In this document: positions 1 to 14,412 of the stretch, piece by piece
Layout of the letters: each line of letters starts with the position of its first letter
Numbering within the stretch: the first letter of the stretch is position 1
Assembly (NCBI GenBank): GCA_035079385.1
Contig: JAVHKY010000012.1
Span: 2,276,501 to 2,340,500, forward strand
From: Aspidiotus rigidus
Taxonomy: Eukaryota; Arthropoda; Insecta; Hemiptera; Diaspididae
Direction of reading: 5' to 3'
Length of the DNA stretch: 64,000 nucleotides
Position numbers and translations under genes: made by a program
Notes under the pieces: model-generated
What the model was told of the DNA's origin: nothing
Seen by the model: only the letters and a program-made list of their open reading frames with translations
The model's database searches: none

Positions 1-599
1 AAATTGTATTCGCAATGATTTTCCTGGAGGAACAATGAGATGACAAGAGGAACGTTATGTTTGAACAATGATCTTCAGTCATAATTTTTTGAAGAATTTA
101 TTTTGAATTGAGCAAATTTCTTCAGTCCTGACATATTATGAGGTAGGGGGTTGTATCCAGCCAAAATTGTATTCGCAATGATTTTCCTGGAGGAACAATA
201 AGATGACAAGAGGAAAGTTATGTTTGAACAATGGTGTTCAGTCATAATTTTTTGAAAAAATTATTCTGAATTGAGCAAATTTTTTCAGTCTGGACATATT
301 ATGCGACAGGGGATGGTATTCAGCCAAAATTGAATGCAACAATTTCCCTGGAGGCACTGCAATGACATGAAAAGACCAAAGTTATGTTTGAACAATGATG
401 TTCAGTCATAATTTTTTGAAAAAATTATTCTGGATTGAGCAAATTTCTTCACTCTGGACATATTAAGAGGCGGGAGGTTATATCCAGCCAAAAATGTATT
501 CGCAATGATTTTCCTGGAGGAACAATGAGATGACAAGAGGAACGTTATGTTTGAACAATGATGTTCAGTCATAATTTTTTGAAAAATTTATTCTGAATT

Positions 600-2560
600 G
601 AGCAAATTTCTTCAGTCCGGACATATTATGAGGTAGGGGGTTGTATCCAGCCAAAATTGTATTCGCAATGATTTTCCGGGAGGAACAATAAGATGACAAG
701 AGGAAAGTTATGTTTGAACAATGGTGTTCAGTCATAATTTTTTGAAAAAATTAATCTGAATTGAGCAAATTTTTTCAGTTTGGACATATTATGCGAAAGG
801 GGGTGGTATTCAGCCAAAATTAAATGCAACAATTTCCCTGGAGGCACTGCAATGACATGAAAAGACCAAAGTTATGTTTGAACAATGATGTTCAGTCATA
901 ATTTTTTGAAAAAATTATTCTGAATTGAGCAAATTACTTCAGTGTGAACATATTATGAGGTAGGGGGTTGTATCTGGCCAAAAATGTATTCGCAATGATT
1001 TCCCTGGAGGAACAATGAGATGACAAGAGGAACGTTATGTTTGAACAATGATGTTCAGTCATAATTTTTTGAAAAAGGTATTCTGAATTGAGCAAATTTT
1101 TCAAGTCTGGACATATTATGAGACAGGGGATGGTATTCGGCCAAAATTGAATGCAACAATTTCCCTGGAGGCACTGCAATGACATGAAAAGACCAAAGTT
1201 ATGTTTGAACAATGATGTTCAGTCATAATTTTTTGAAAAATTTATTCTGAATTGAGCAAATTTCTTCAGTCCTGACATATTATGAGGTAGGGGGTTGTAT
1301 CCAGCCAAAATTGTATTCGCAATGATTTTCCTGGAGGAACAATAAGATGACAAGAGGAAAGTTATGTTTGAACAATGGTGTTCAGTCATAATTTTTTGAA
1401 AAAATTAATCTGAATTGAGCAAATTTTTTCAGTTTGGACATATTATGCGACAGGGGGTGGTATTCAGCCAAAATTAAATGCAACAATTTCCCTGGAGGCA
1501 CTGCAATGACATGAAAAGACCAAAGTTATGTTTGAACAATGATGTTCAGTCATAATTTTTTGAAAAAATTATTCTGAATTGAGCAAATTACTTCAGTGTG
1601 AACATATTATGAGGTAGGGGGTTGTATCTGGCCAAAAATGTATTCGCAATGATTTCCCTGGAGGAACAATGAGATGACAAGAGGAACGTTATGTTTGAAC
1701 AATGATGTTCAGTCATAATTTTTTGAAAAAATTATTCTGAATTGAGCAAATTTTTCAAGTCTGGACATATTATGAGACAGGGGATGGTATTCGGCCAAAA
1801 TTGAATGCAACAATTTCCCTGGAGGCACTGCAATGACATGAAAAGACCAAAGTTATGTTTGAACAATGATGTTCAGTCATAATTTTTTGAAAAATTTATT
1901 CTGAATTGAACAAATTTCTTCAGTCCTGACATATTATGAGGTAGGGGGTTGTATCCAGCCAAAATTGTATTCGCAATGATTTTCCTGGAGGAACAATAAG
2001 ATGACAAGAGGAAAGTTATGTTTGAACAATGGTGTTCAGTCATAATTTTTTGAAAAAATTAATCTGAATTGAGCAAATTTTTTCAGTTTGGACATATTAT
2101 GCGACAGGGGGTGGTATTCAGCCAAAATTAAATGCAACAATTTCCCTGGAGGCACTGCAATGACATGAAAAGACCAAAGTTATGTTTGAACAATGATGTT
2201 CAGTCATAATTTTTTGAAAAAATTATTCTGAATTGAGCAAATTACTTCAGTGTGAACATATTATGAGGTAGGGGGTTGTATCTGGCCAAAAATGTATTCG
2301 CAATGATTTCCCTGGAGGAACAATGAGATGACAAGAGGAACGTTATGTTTGAACAATGATGTTCAGTCATAATTTTTTGAAAAAATTATTCTGAATTGAG
2401 CAAATTTTTCAAGTCTGGACATATTATGAGACAGGGGATGGTATTCGTCCAAAATTGAATGCAACAATTTCCCTGGAGGCACTGCAATGACATGAAAAGA
2501 CCAAAGTTATGTTTGAACAATGATGTTCAGTCATAATTTTTTGAAAAATTTATTCTGAAT
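600..2560. repeat. Local 4-monomer higher-order repeat, three tandem copies
   Basis: The diagnostic variant CTTCAGTGTGAAC occurs at 937, 1591 and 2245, exactly 654 bp apart (four monomers). The intervening variants recur in the same order. The copies are nearly identical, which points to a recent local amplification inside the larger array. Boundaries are approximate because adjacent monomers are themselves similar. Confidence 0.85.
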
Positions 2561-3160
2561 TGAGCAAATTTCTTCAGTCCTGACATATTATGAGGTAGGG
2601 GGTTGTATCCAGCCAAAATTGTATTCGCTATGATTTTCCTGGAGGAACAATAAGATGACAAGAGGAAAGTTATGTTTGAACAATGATGTTCAGTCATAAT
2701 TTTTTGAATAAATTATTCTGAATTGAGCAAATTACTTCAGTGTGGACATATTATGAGGTAGGGGGTTGTATCCGGCCAAAAATGTATTCGCAATGATTTT
2801 CCTGGAGGATCAATAAGATGACAAGAGGAAAGTTATGTTTGAACAATGATGTTCAGTCATAATTTTCTAAAAAATTTATTCTGAATTGAGCAAATTTCTT
2901 CAGTCTGGACATATTATGAGGTAGGGGGTTGTATCCAGCCAAAATTGTATTTGTAATGATTTTCCTGGAGGAACAATAAGATGACAAGAGGAAAGTTATG
3001 TTTGAACAATGGTGTTCAGTCATAATTTTTTGAAAAAATTATTCTGAATTGAGCAAATTTTTTCAGTCTGGACATATTATGCGACAGGGAATGGTATTCA
3101 GCCAAAATTGAATGCAACAATTTCCCTGGAGGCACTGCAATAACATGAAAAGACCAAAGT

Positions 3161-6100
3161 TCTGTGTGAACACTGATGTTCAGTCATAATTTTTCGAAAA
3201 AATTTTCCCAAATTGAGCAGATTTCTTCACTCTGGACATATTATGAGGCGGGGGGTTATATCCAGCCAAAATTGTATTCGCAATGATTTTCCTGGAGGAA
3301 CAATGAGATGACAAGAGGAACGTTATGTTTGAACAATGATCTTCAGTCATAATTTTTTGAAGAATTTATTTTGAATTGAGCAAATTTCTTCAGTCCTGAC
3401 ATATTATGAGGTAGGGGGTTGTATCCAGCCAAAATTGTATTCGCAATGATTTTCCTGGAGGAACAATAAGATGACAAGAGGAAAGTTATGTTTGAACAAT
3501 GGTGTTCAGTCATAATTTTTTGAAAAAATTATTCTGAATTGAGCAAATTTTTTCAGTCTGGACATATTATGCGACAGGGGATGGTATTCAGCCAAAATTG
3601 AATGCAACAATTTCCCTGGAGGCACTGCAATGACATGAAAAGACCAAAGTTATGTTTGAACAATGATGCTCAGTCATAATTTTTTGAAAAAATTATTCTG
3701 AATTGAGCAAATTTCTTCACCCTGGACATATTAAGAGGCGGGAGGTTATATCCAGCCAAAATTGTATTCGCAATGATTTTCCTGGAGGAACAATGAGATG
3801 ACAAGAGGAACGTTATGTTTGAACAATGATCTTCAGTCATAATTTTTTGAAGAATTTATTTTGAATTGAGCAAATTTCTTCAGTCCTGACATATTATGAG
3901 GTAGGGGGTTGTATCCAGCCAAAATTGTATTCGCAATGATTTCCCTGGAGGAACAATGAGATGACAAGAGGAACGTTATGTTTGAACAATGATGTTCAGT
4001 CATAATTTTTTGAAAAAATTATTCTGAATTGAGCAAATTTTTCAAGTCTGGACATATTATGAGACAGGGGATGGTATTCGGCCAAAATTGAATGCAACAA
4101 TTTCCCTGGAGGCACTGCAATGACATGAAAAGACCAAAGTTATGTTTGAACAATGACGTTCGGTCATAATTTTTTGAAAAAATTATTCTGAATTGAGCAA
4201 ATTACTTCAGTGTGAACATATTATGAGGTAGGGGGTTGTATCTGGCCAAAAATGTATTCGCAATGATTTCCCTGGAGGAACAATGAGATGACAAGAGGAA
4301 CGTTATGTTTGAACAATGATGTTCAGTCATAATTTTTTGAAAAAATTATTCTGAATTGAGCAAATTTTTCAAGTCTGGACATATTATGAGACAGGGGATG
4401 GTATTCGGCCAAAATTGAATGCAACAATTTCCCTGGAGGCACTGCAATGACATGAAAAGACCAAAGTTATGTTTGAACAATGATGTTCAGTCATAATTTT
4501 TTGAAAAATTTATTCTGAATTGAGCAAATTTCTTCAGTCATGACATATTATGAGGTAGGGGGTTGTATCCAGCCAAAATTGTATTCGCTATGATTTTCCT
4601 GGAGGAACAATAAGATGACAAGAGGAAAGTTATGTTTGAACAATGATGTTCAGTCATAATTTTTTGAATAAATTATTCTGAATTGAGCAAATTACTTCAG
4701 TGTGGACATATTATGAGGTAGGGGGTTGTATCCGGCCAAAAATGTATTCGCAATGATTTTCCTGGAGGATCAATAAGATGACAAGAGGAAATTTATGTTT
4801 GAACAATGATGTTCAGTCATAATTTTCTAAAAAATTTATTCTGAATTGAGCAAATTTCTTCAGTCTGGACATATTATGAGGTAGGGGGTTGTATCCAGCC
4901 AAAATTGTATTCGTAATGATTTTCCTGGAGGAACAATAAGATGACAAGAGGAAAGTTATGTTTGAACAATGATGTTCAGTCATAATTTTTTGAAAAATTT
5001 ATTCTGAATTGAGCAAATTTCTTCAGTCCGGACATATTATGAGGTAGGGGGTTGTATCCAGCCAAAATTGTATTCGCAATGATTTTCCTGGAGGAACAAT
5101 AAGATGACAAGAGGAAAGTTATGTTTGAACAATGGTGTTCAGTCATAATTTTTTGAAAAAATTAATCTGAATTGAGCAAATTTTTTCAGTTTGGACATAT
5201 TATGCGACAGGGGGTGGTATTCAGCCAAAATTAAATGCAACAATTTCCCTGGAGGCACTGCAATGACATGAAAAGACCAAAGTTATGTTTGAACAATGAT
5301 GTTCAGTCATAATTTTTTGAAAAAATTATTCTGAATTGAGCAAATTACTTCAGTGTGAACATATTATGAGGTAGGGGGTTGTATCTGGCCAAAAATGTAT
5401 TCGCAATGATTTCCCTGGAGGAACAATGAGATGACAAGAGGAACGTTATGTTTGAACAATGATGTTCAGTCATAATTTTTTGAAAAAATTATTCTGAATT
5501 GAGCAAATTTTTCAAGTCTGGACATATTATGAGACAGGGGATGGTATTCGGCCAAAATTGAATGCAACAATTTCCCTGGAGGCACTGCAATGACATGAAA
5601 AGACCAAAGTTATGTTTGAACAATGATGTTCAGTCATAATTTTTTGAAAAATTTATTCTGAATTGAGCAAATTTCTTCAGTCCTGACATATTATGAGGTA
5701 GGGGGTTGTATCCAGCCAAAATTGTATTCGCAATGATTTTCCTGGAGGAACAATAAGATGACAAGAGGAAAGTTATGTTTGAACAATGGTGTTCAGTCAT
5801 AATTTTTTGAAAAAAATAATCAGAATTGAGCAAATTTTTTCAGTCTGGACATATTATGCGACAGGGGGTGGTATTCAGCCAAAATTAAATGCAACATTTT
5901 CCCTGGAGGCACTGCAATGACATGAAAAGACCAAAGTTATGTTTGAACAATGATGTTCAGTCACAATTTTTTGAAAAAATTATTCTGAATTGAGCAATTT
6001 ACTTCAGTGTGGACATATTATGAGGTAGGGGGTTCCGGCCAAAAATGTATTCGCAATGATTTTCCTGGAGGATCAATAAGATGACAAGAGGAAAGTTATG

Positions 6101-7402
6101 TTTGAACAATGATGTTCAGTCATAATTTTTTGAAAAATTTATTCTGAATTGAGCAAATTTCTTCAGTCTGGACATATTATGTGGTAGGGGGTTGTATCCA
6201 GCCAAAATTGTATTCGCAATGATTTTCCTGGAGGAACAATAAGATGACAAGAGGAAAGTTATGTTTGAACAATGATGTTCAGTCATAATTTTTTGAATAA
6301 ATTATTCTGAATTGAGCAAATTACTTCAGTGTGGACATATTATGAGGTAGGGGGTTGTATCCGGCCAAAAATGTATTCGCAATGATTTTCCTGGAGGATC
6401 AATAAGATGACAAGAGGAAAGTTATGTTTGAACAATGATGTTCAGTCATAATTTTCTAAAAAATTTATTCTGAATTGAGCAAATTTCTTCAGTCTGGACA
6501 TATTATGAGGTAGGGGGTTGTATCCAGCCAAAATTGTATTTGTAATGATTTTCCTGGAGGAACAATAAGATGACAAGAGGAAAGTTATGTTTGAACAATG
6601 GTGTTCAGTCATAATTTTTTGAAAAAATTATTCTGAATTGAGCAAATTTTTTCAGTCTGGACATATTATGCGACAGGGGATGGTATTCAGCCAAAATTGA
6701 ATGAAACAATTTCCCTGGAGGCACTGCAATAACATGAAAAGACCAAAGTTCTGTGTGAACACTGATGTTCAGTCATAATTTTTCGAAAAAATTTTCCCAA
6801 ATTGAGCAGATTTCTTCACTCTGGACATATTATGAGGCGGGGGGTTATATCCAGCCAAAATTGTATTCGCAATGATTTTCCTGGAGGAACAATGAGATGA
6901 CAAGAGGAACGTTATGTTTGAACAATGATCTTCAGTCATAATTTTTTGAAGAATTTATTTTGAATTGAGCAAATTTCTTCAGTCCTGACATATTATGAGG
7001 TAGGGGGTTGTATCCAGCCAAAATTGTATTCGCAATGATTTTCCTGGAGGATCAATAAGATGACAAGAGGAAAGTTATGTTTGAACAATGATGTTCAGTC
7101 ATAATTTTCTAAAAAATTTATTCTGAATTGAGCAAATTTCTTCAGTCTGGACATATTATGAGGTAGGGGGTTGTATCCAGCCAAAATTGTATTTGTAATG
7201 ATTTTCCTGGAGGAACAATAAGATGACAAGAGGAAAGTTATGTTTGAACAATGGTGTTCAGTCATAATTTTTTGAAAAAATTATTCTGAATTGAGCAAAT
7301 TTTTTCAGTCTGGACATATTATGCGACAGGGGATGGTATTCAGCCAAAATTGAATGCAACAATTTCCCTGGAGGCACTGCAATAACATGAAAAGACCAAA
7401 GT
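3161..7402. repeat. Higher-order repeat unit, 4242 bp (26 monomers)
   Basis: Units are phased on a rare monomer variant, TCTGTGTGAACACTGATG followed by TTTTTCGAAAAAATTTTCCC, which occurs at 3161, 6750, 7403, 10992 and 14413. The unit from 3161 holds 26 monomers. It contains an extra 653-bp (4-monomer) duplication that creates the additional landmark at 6750. The preceding unit (window start to 3160) would be about 20 monomers, because base 1 lies ~107 bases past the landmark phase. Confidence 0.85.
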
Positions 7403-10400
7403 TCTGTGTGAACACTGATGTTCAGTCATAATTTTTCGAAAAAATTTTCCCAAATTGAGCAGATTTCTTCACTCTGGACATATTATGAGGCGGGGGGTTA
7501 TATCCAGCCAAAATTGTATTCGCAATGATTTTCCTGGAGGAACAATGAGATGACAAGAGGAACGTTATGTTTGAACAATGATCTTCAGTCATAATTTTTT
7601 GAAGAATTTATTTTGAATTGAGCAAATTTCTTCAGTCCTGACATATTATGAGGTAGGGGGTTGTATCCAGCCAAAATTGTATTCGCAATGATTTTCCTGG
7701 AGGAACAATAAGATGACAAGAGGAAAGTTATGTTTGAACAATGGTGTTCAGTCATAATTTTTTGAAAAAATTATTCTGAATTGAGCAAATTTTTTCAGTC
7801 TGGACATATTATGCGACAGGGGATGGTATTCAGCCAAAATTGAATGCAACAATTTCCCTGGAGGCACTGCAATGACATGAAAAGACCAAAGTTATGTTTG
7901 AACAATGATGTTCAGTCATAATTTTTTGAAAAAATTATTCTGAATTGAGCAAATTTCTTCACCCTGGACATATTAAGAGGCGGGAGGTTATATCCAGCCA
8001 AAATTGTATTCGCAATGATTTTCCTGGAGGAACAATGAGATGACAAGAGGAACGTTATGTTTGAACAATGATCTTCAGTCATAATTTTTTGAAGAATTTA
8101 TTTTGAATTGAGCAAATTTCTTCAGTCCTGACATATTATGAGGTAGGGGGTTGTATCCAGCCAAAATTGTATTCGCAATGATTTCCCTGGAGGAACAATG
8201 AGATGACAAGAGGAACGTTATGTTTGAACAATGATGTTCAGTCATAATTTTTTGAAAAAATTATTCTGAATTGAGCAAATTTTTCAAGTCTGGACATATT
8301 ATGAGACAGGGGATGGTATTCGGCCAAAATTGAATGCAACAATTTCCCTGGAGGCACTGCAATGACATGAAAAGACCAAAGTTATGTTTGAACAATGACG
8401 TTCGGTCATAATTTTTTGAAAAAATTATTCTGAATTGAGCAAATTACTTCAGTGTGAAAATATTATGAGGTAGGGGGTTGTATCTGGCCAAAAATGTATT
8501 CGCAATGATTTCCCTGGAGGAACAATGAGATGACAAGAGGAACGTTATGTTTGAACAATGATGTTCAGTCATAATTTTTTGAAAAAATTATTCTGAATTG
8601 AGCAAATTTTTCAAGTCTGGACATATTATGAGACAGGGGATGGTATTCGGCCAAAATTGAATGCAACAATTTCCCTGGAGGCACTGCAATGACATGAAAA
8701 GACCAAAGTTATGTTTGAACAATGATGTTCAGTCATAATTTTTTGAAAAATTTATTCTGAATTGAGCAAATTTCTTCAGTCATGACATATTATGAGGTAG
8801 GGGGTTGTATCCAGCCAAAATTGTATTCGCTATGATTTTCCTGGAGGAACAATAAGATGACAAGAGGAAAGTTATGTTTGAACAATGATGTTCAGTCATA
8901 ATTTTTTGAATAAATTATTCTGAATTGAGCAAATTACTTCAGTGTGGACATATTATGAGGTAGGGGGTTGTATCCGGCCAAAAATGTATTCGCAATGATT
9001 TTCCTGGAGGATCAATAAGATGACAAGAGGAAATTTATGTTTGAACAATGATGTTCAGTCATAATTTTCTAAAAAATTTATTCTGAATTGAGCAAATTTC
9101 TTCAGTCTGGACATATTATGAGGTAGGGGGTTGTATCCAGCCAAAATTGTATTCGTAATGATTTTCCTGGAGGAACAATAAGATGACAAGAGGAAAGTTA
9201 TGTTTGAACAATGATGTTCAGTCATAATTTTTTGAAAAATTTATTCTGAATTGAGCAAATTTCTTCAGTCCGGACATATTATGAGGTAGGGGGTTGTATC
9301 CAGCCAAAATTGTATTCGCAATGATTTTCCTGGAGGAACAATAAGATGACAAGAGGAAAGTTATGTTTGAACAATGGTGTTCAGTCATAATTTTTTGAAA
9401 AAATTAATCTGAATTGAGCAAATTTTTTCAGTTTGGACATATTATGCGACAGGGGGTGGTATTCAGCCAAAATTAAATGCAACAATTTCCCTGGAGGCAC
9501 TGCAATGACATGAAAAGACCAAAGTTATGTTTGAACAATGATGTTCAGTCATAATTTTTTGAAAAAATTATTCTGAATTGAGCAAATTACTTCAGTGTGA
9601 ACATATTATGAGGTAGGGGGTTGTATCTGGCCAAAAATGTATTCGCAATGATTTCCCTGGAGGAACAATGAGATGACAAGAGGAACGTTATGTTTGAACA
9701 ATGATGTTCAGTCATAATTTTTTGAAAAAATTATTCTGAATTGAGCAAATTTTTCAAGTCTGGACATATTATGAGACAGGGGATGGTATTCGGCCAAAAT
9801 TGAATGCAACAATTTCCCTGGAGGCACTGCAATGACATGAAAAGACCAAAGTTATGTTTGAACAATGATGTTCAGTCATAATTTTTTGAAAAATTTATTC
9901 TGAATTGAGCAAATTTCTTCAGTCCTGACATATTATGAGGTAGGGGGTTGTATCCAGCCAAAATTGTATTCGCAATGATTTTCCTGGAGGAACAATAAGA
10001 TGACAAGAGGAAAGTTATGTTTGAACAATGGTGTTCAGTCATAATTTTTTGAAAAAAATAATCAGAATTGAGCAAATTTTTTCAGTCTGGACATATTATG
10101 CGACAGGGGGTGGTATTCAGCCAAAATTAAATGCAACATTTTCCCTGGAGGCACTGCAATGACATGAAAAGACCAAAGTTATGTTTGAACAATGATGTTC
10201 AGTCACAATTTTTTGAAAAAATTATTCTGAATTGAGCAATTTACTTCAGTGTGGACATATTATGAGGTAGGGGGTTCCGGCCAAAAATGTATTCGCAATG
10301 ATTTTCCTGGAGGATCAATAAGATGACAAGAGGAAAGTTATGTTTGAACAATGATGTTCAGTCATAATTTTTTGAAAAATTTATTCTGAATTGAGCAAAT

Positions 10401-10991
10401 TTCTTCAGTCTGGACATATTATGTGGTAGGGGGTTGTATCCAGCCAAAATTGTATTCGCAATGATTTTCCTGGAGGAACAATAAGATGACAAGAGGAAAG
10501 TTATGTTTGAACAATGATGTTCAGTCATAATTTTTTGAATAAATTATTCTGAATTGAGCAAATTACTTCAGTGTGGACATATTATGAGGTAGGGGGTTGT
10601 ATCCGGCCAAAAATGTATTCGCAATGATTTTCCTGGAGGATCAATAAGATGACAAGAGGAAAGTTATGTTTGAACAATGATGTTCAGTCATAATTTTCTA
10701 AAAAATTTATTCTGAATTGAGCAAATTTCTTCAGTCTGGACATATTATGAGGTAGGGGGTTGTATCCAGCCAAAATTGTATTTGTAATGATTTTCCTGGA
10801 GGAACAATAAGATGACAAGAGGAAAGTTATGTTTGAACAATGGTGTTCAGTCATAATTTTTTGAAAAAATTATTCTGAATTGAGCAAATTTTTTCAGTCT
10901 GGACATATTATGCGACAGGGGATGGTATTCAGCCAAAATTGAATGCAACAATTTCCCTGGAGGCACTGCAATAACATGAAAAGACCAAAGT
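7403..10991. repeat. Higher-order repeat unit, 3589 bp (22 monomers)
   Basis: This unit has the same monomer order as the preceding one but lacks the 4-monomer duplication near its end. Unique variants are retained in place, for example GACGTTCGGTCATAAT near 8397 and the shortened GGGGGTTCCGGCC near 10272. Confidence 0.85.
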
Positions 10992-13900
10992 TCTGTGTGA
11001 ACACTGATGTTCAGTCATAATTTTTCGAAAAAATTTTCCCAAATTGAGCAGATTTCTTCACTCTGGACATATTATGAGGCGGGGGGTTATATCCAGCCAA
11101 AATTGTATTCGCAATGATTTTCCTGGAGGAACAATGAGATGACAAGAGGAACGTTATGTTTGAACAATGATCTTCAGTCATAATTTTTTGAAGAATTTAT
11201 TTTGAATTGAGCAAATTTCTTCAGTCCTGACATATTATGAGGTAGGGGGTTGTATCCAGCCAAAATTGTATTCGCAATGATTTTCCTGGAGGAACAATAA
11301 GATGACAAGAGGAACGTTATGTTTGAACAATGGTGTTCAGTCATAATTTTTTGAAAAAATTATTCTGAATTGAGCAAATTTTTTCAGTCTGGACATATTA
11401 TGCGACAGGGGATGGTATTCAGCCAAAATTGAATGCAACAATTTCCCTGGAGGCACTGCAATGACATGAAAAGACCAAAGTTATGTTTGAACAATGATGT
11501 TCAGTCATAATTTTTTGAAAAAATTATTCTGAATTGAGCAAATTTCTTCACCCTGGACATATTAAGAGGCGGGAGGTTATATCCAGCCAAAATTGTATTC
11601 GCAATGATTTCCCTGGAGGAACAATGAGATGACAAGAGGAACGTTATGTTTGAACAATGATGTTCAGTCATAATTTTTTGAAAAAATTATTCTGAATTGA
11701 GCAAATTTTTCAAGTCTGGACATATTATGAGACAGGGGATGGTATTCGGCCAAAATTGAATGCAACAATTTCCCTGGAGGCACTGCAATGACATGAAAAG
11801 ACCAAAGTTATGTTTGAACAATGACGTTCGGTCATAATTTTTTGAAAAAATTATTCTGAATTGAGCAAATTACTTCAGTGTGAACATATTATGAGGTAGG
11901 GGGTTGTATCTGGCCAAAAATGTATTCGCAATGATTTCCCTGGAGGAACAATGAGATGACAAGAGGAACGTTATGTTTGAACAATGATGTTCAGTCATAA
12001 TTTTTTGAAAAAATTATTCTGAATTGAGCAAATTTTTCAAGTCTGGACATATTATGAGACATGGTATTCGGCCAAAATTGAATGCAACAATTTCCCTGGA
12101 GGCACTGCAATGACATGAAAAGACCAAAGTTATGTTTGAACAATGATGTTCAGTCATAATTTTTTGAAAAAATTATTCTGAATTGAGCAAATTTCTTCAG
12201 TCATGACATATTATGAGGTAGGGGGTTGTATCCAGCCAAAATTGTATTCGCTATGATTTTCCTGGAGGAACAATAAGATGACAAGAGGAAAGTTATGTTT
12301 GAACAATGATGTTCAGTCATAATTTTTTGAATAAATTATTCTGAATTGAGCAAATTACTTCAGTGTGGACATATTATGAGGTAGGGGGTTGTATCCGGCC
12401 AAAAATGTATTCGCAATGATTTTCCTGGAGGATCAATAAGATGACAAGAGGAAATTTATGTTTGAACAATGATGTTCAGTCATAATTTTCTAAAAAATTT
12501 ATTCTGAATTGAGCAAATTTCTTCAGTCTGGACATATTATGAGGTAGGGGGTTGTATCCAGCCAAAATTGTATTCGTAATGATTTTCCTGGAGGAACAAT
12601 AAGATGACAAGAGGAAAGTTATGTTTGAACAATGATGTTCAGTCATAATTTTTTGAAAAATTTATTCTGAATTGAGCAAATTTCTTCAGTCCGGACATAT
12701 TATGAGGTAGGGGGTTGTATCCAGCCAAAATTGTATTCGCAATGATTTTCCTGGAGGAACAATAAGATGACAAGAGGAAAGTTATGTTTGAACAATGGTG
12801 TTCAGTCATAATTTTTTGAAAAAATTAATCTGAATTGAGCAAATTTTTTCAGTTTGGACATATTATGCGACAGGGGGTGGTATTCAGCCAAAATTAAATG
12901 CAACAATTTCCCTGGAGGCACTGCAATGACATGAAAAGACCAAAGTTATGTTTGAACAATGATGTTCAGTCATAATTTTTTGAAAAAATTATTCTGAATT
13001 GAGCAAATTACTTCAGTGTGAACATATTATGAGGTAGGGGGTTGTATCTGGCCAAAAATGTATTCGCAATGATTTCCCTGGAGGAACAATGAGATGACAA
13101 GAGGAACGTTATGTTTGAACAATGATGTTCAGTCATAATTTTTTGAAAAAATTATTCTGAATTGAGCAAATTTTTCAAGTCTGGACATATTATGAGACAG
13201 GGGATGGTATTCGGCCAAAATTGAATGCAACAAATTCCCTGGAGGCACTGCAATGACATGAAGAGACCAAAGTTATGTTTGAACAATGATGTTCAGTCAT
13301 AATTTTTTGAAAAATTTATTCTGAATTGAGCAAATTTCTTCAGTCCTGACATATTATGAGGTAGGGGGTTGTATCCAGCCAAAATTGTATTCGCAATGAT
13401 TTTCCTGGAGGAACAATAAGATGACAAGAGGAAAGTTATGTTTGAACAATGGTGTTCAGTCATAATTTTTTGAAAAAAATAATCAGAATTGAGCAAATTT
13501 TTTCAGTCTGGACATATTATGCGACAGGGGGTGGTATTCAGCCAAAATTAAATGCAACATTTTCCCTGGAGGCACTGCAATGACATGAAAAGACCAAAGT
13601 TATGTTTGAACAATGATGTTCAGTCACAATTTTTTGAAAAAATTATTCTGAATTGAGCAATTTACTTCAGTGTGGACATATTATGAGGTAGGGGGTTCCG
13701 GCCAAAAATGTATTCGCAATGATTTTCCTGGAGGATCAATAAGATGACAAGAGGAAAGTTATGTTTGAACAATGATGTTCAGTCATAATTTTTTGAAAAA
13801 TTTATTCTGAATTGAGCAAATTTCTTCAGTCTGGACATATTATGTGGTAGGGGGTTGTATCCAGCCAAAATTGTATTCGCAATGATTTTCCTGGAGGAAC

Positions 13901-14412
13901 AATAAGATGACAAGAGGAAAGTTATGTTTGAACAATGATGTTCAGTCATAATTTTTTGAATAAATTATTCTGAATTGAGCAAATTACTTCAGTGTGGACA
14001 TATTATGAGGTAGGGGGTTGTATCCGGCCAAAAATGTATTCGCAATGATTTTCCTGGAGGATCAATAAGATGACAAGAGGAAAGTTATGTTTGAACAATG
14101 ATGTTCAGTCATAATTTTCTAAAAAATTTATTCTGAATTGAGCAAATTTCTTCAGTCTGGACATATTATGAGGTAGGGGGTTGTATCCAGCCAAAATTGT
14201 ATTTGTAATGATTTTCCTGGAGGAACAATAAGATGACAAGAGGAAAGTTATGTTTGAACAATGGTGTTCAGTCATAATTTTTTGAAAAAATTATTCTGAA
14301 TTGAGCAAATTTTTTCAGTCTGGACATATTATGCGACAGGGGATGGTATTCAGCCAAAATTGAATGCAACAATTTCCCTGGAGGCACTGCAATAACATGA
14401 AAAGACCAAAGT
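10992..14412. repeat. Higher-order repeat unit, 3421 bp (21 monomers)
   Basis: Relative to the 3589-bp unit it has lost one monomer near 11600. It also has a 5-bp deletion at ~12060 (GAGACAGGGGATGG becomes GAGACATGG). The next unit, from 14413, shares both changes at a distance of 3421 bp. Confidence 0.85.
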
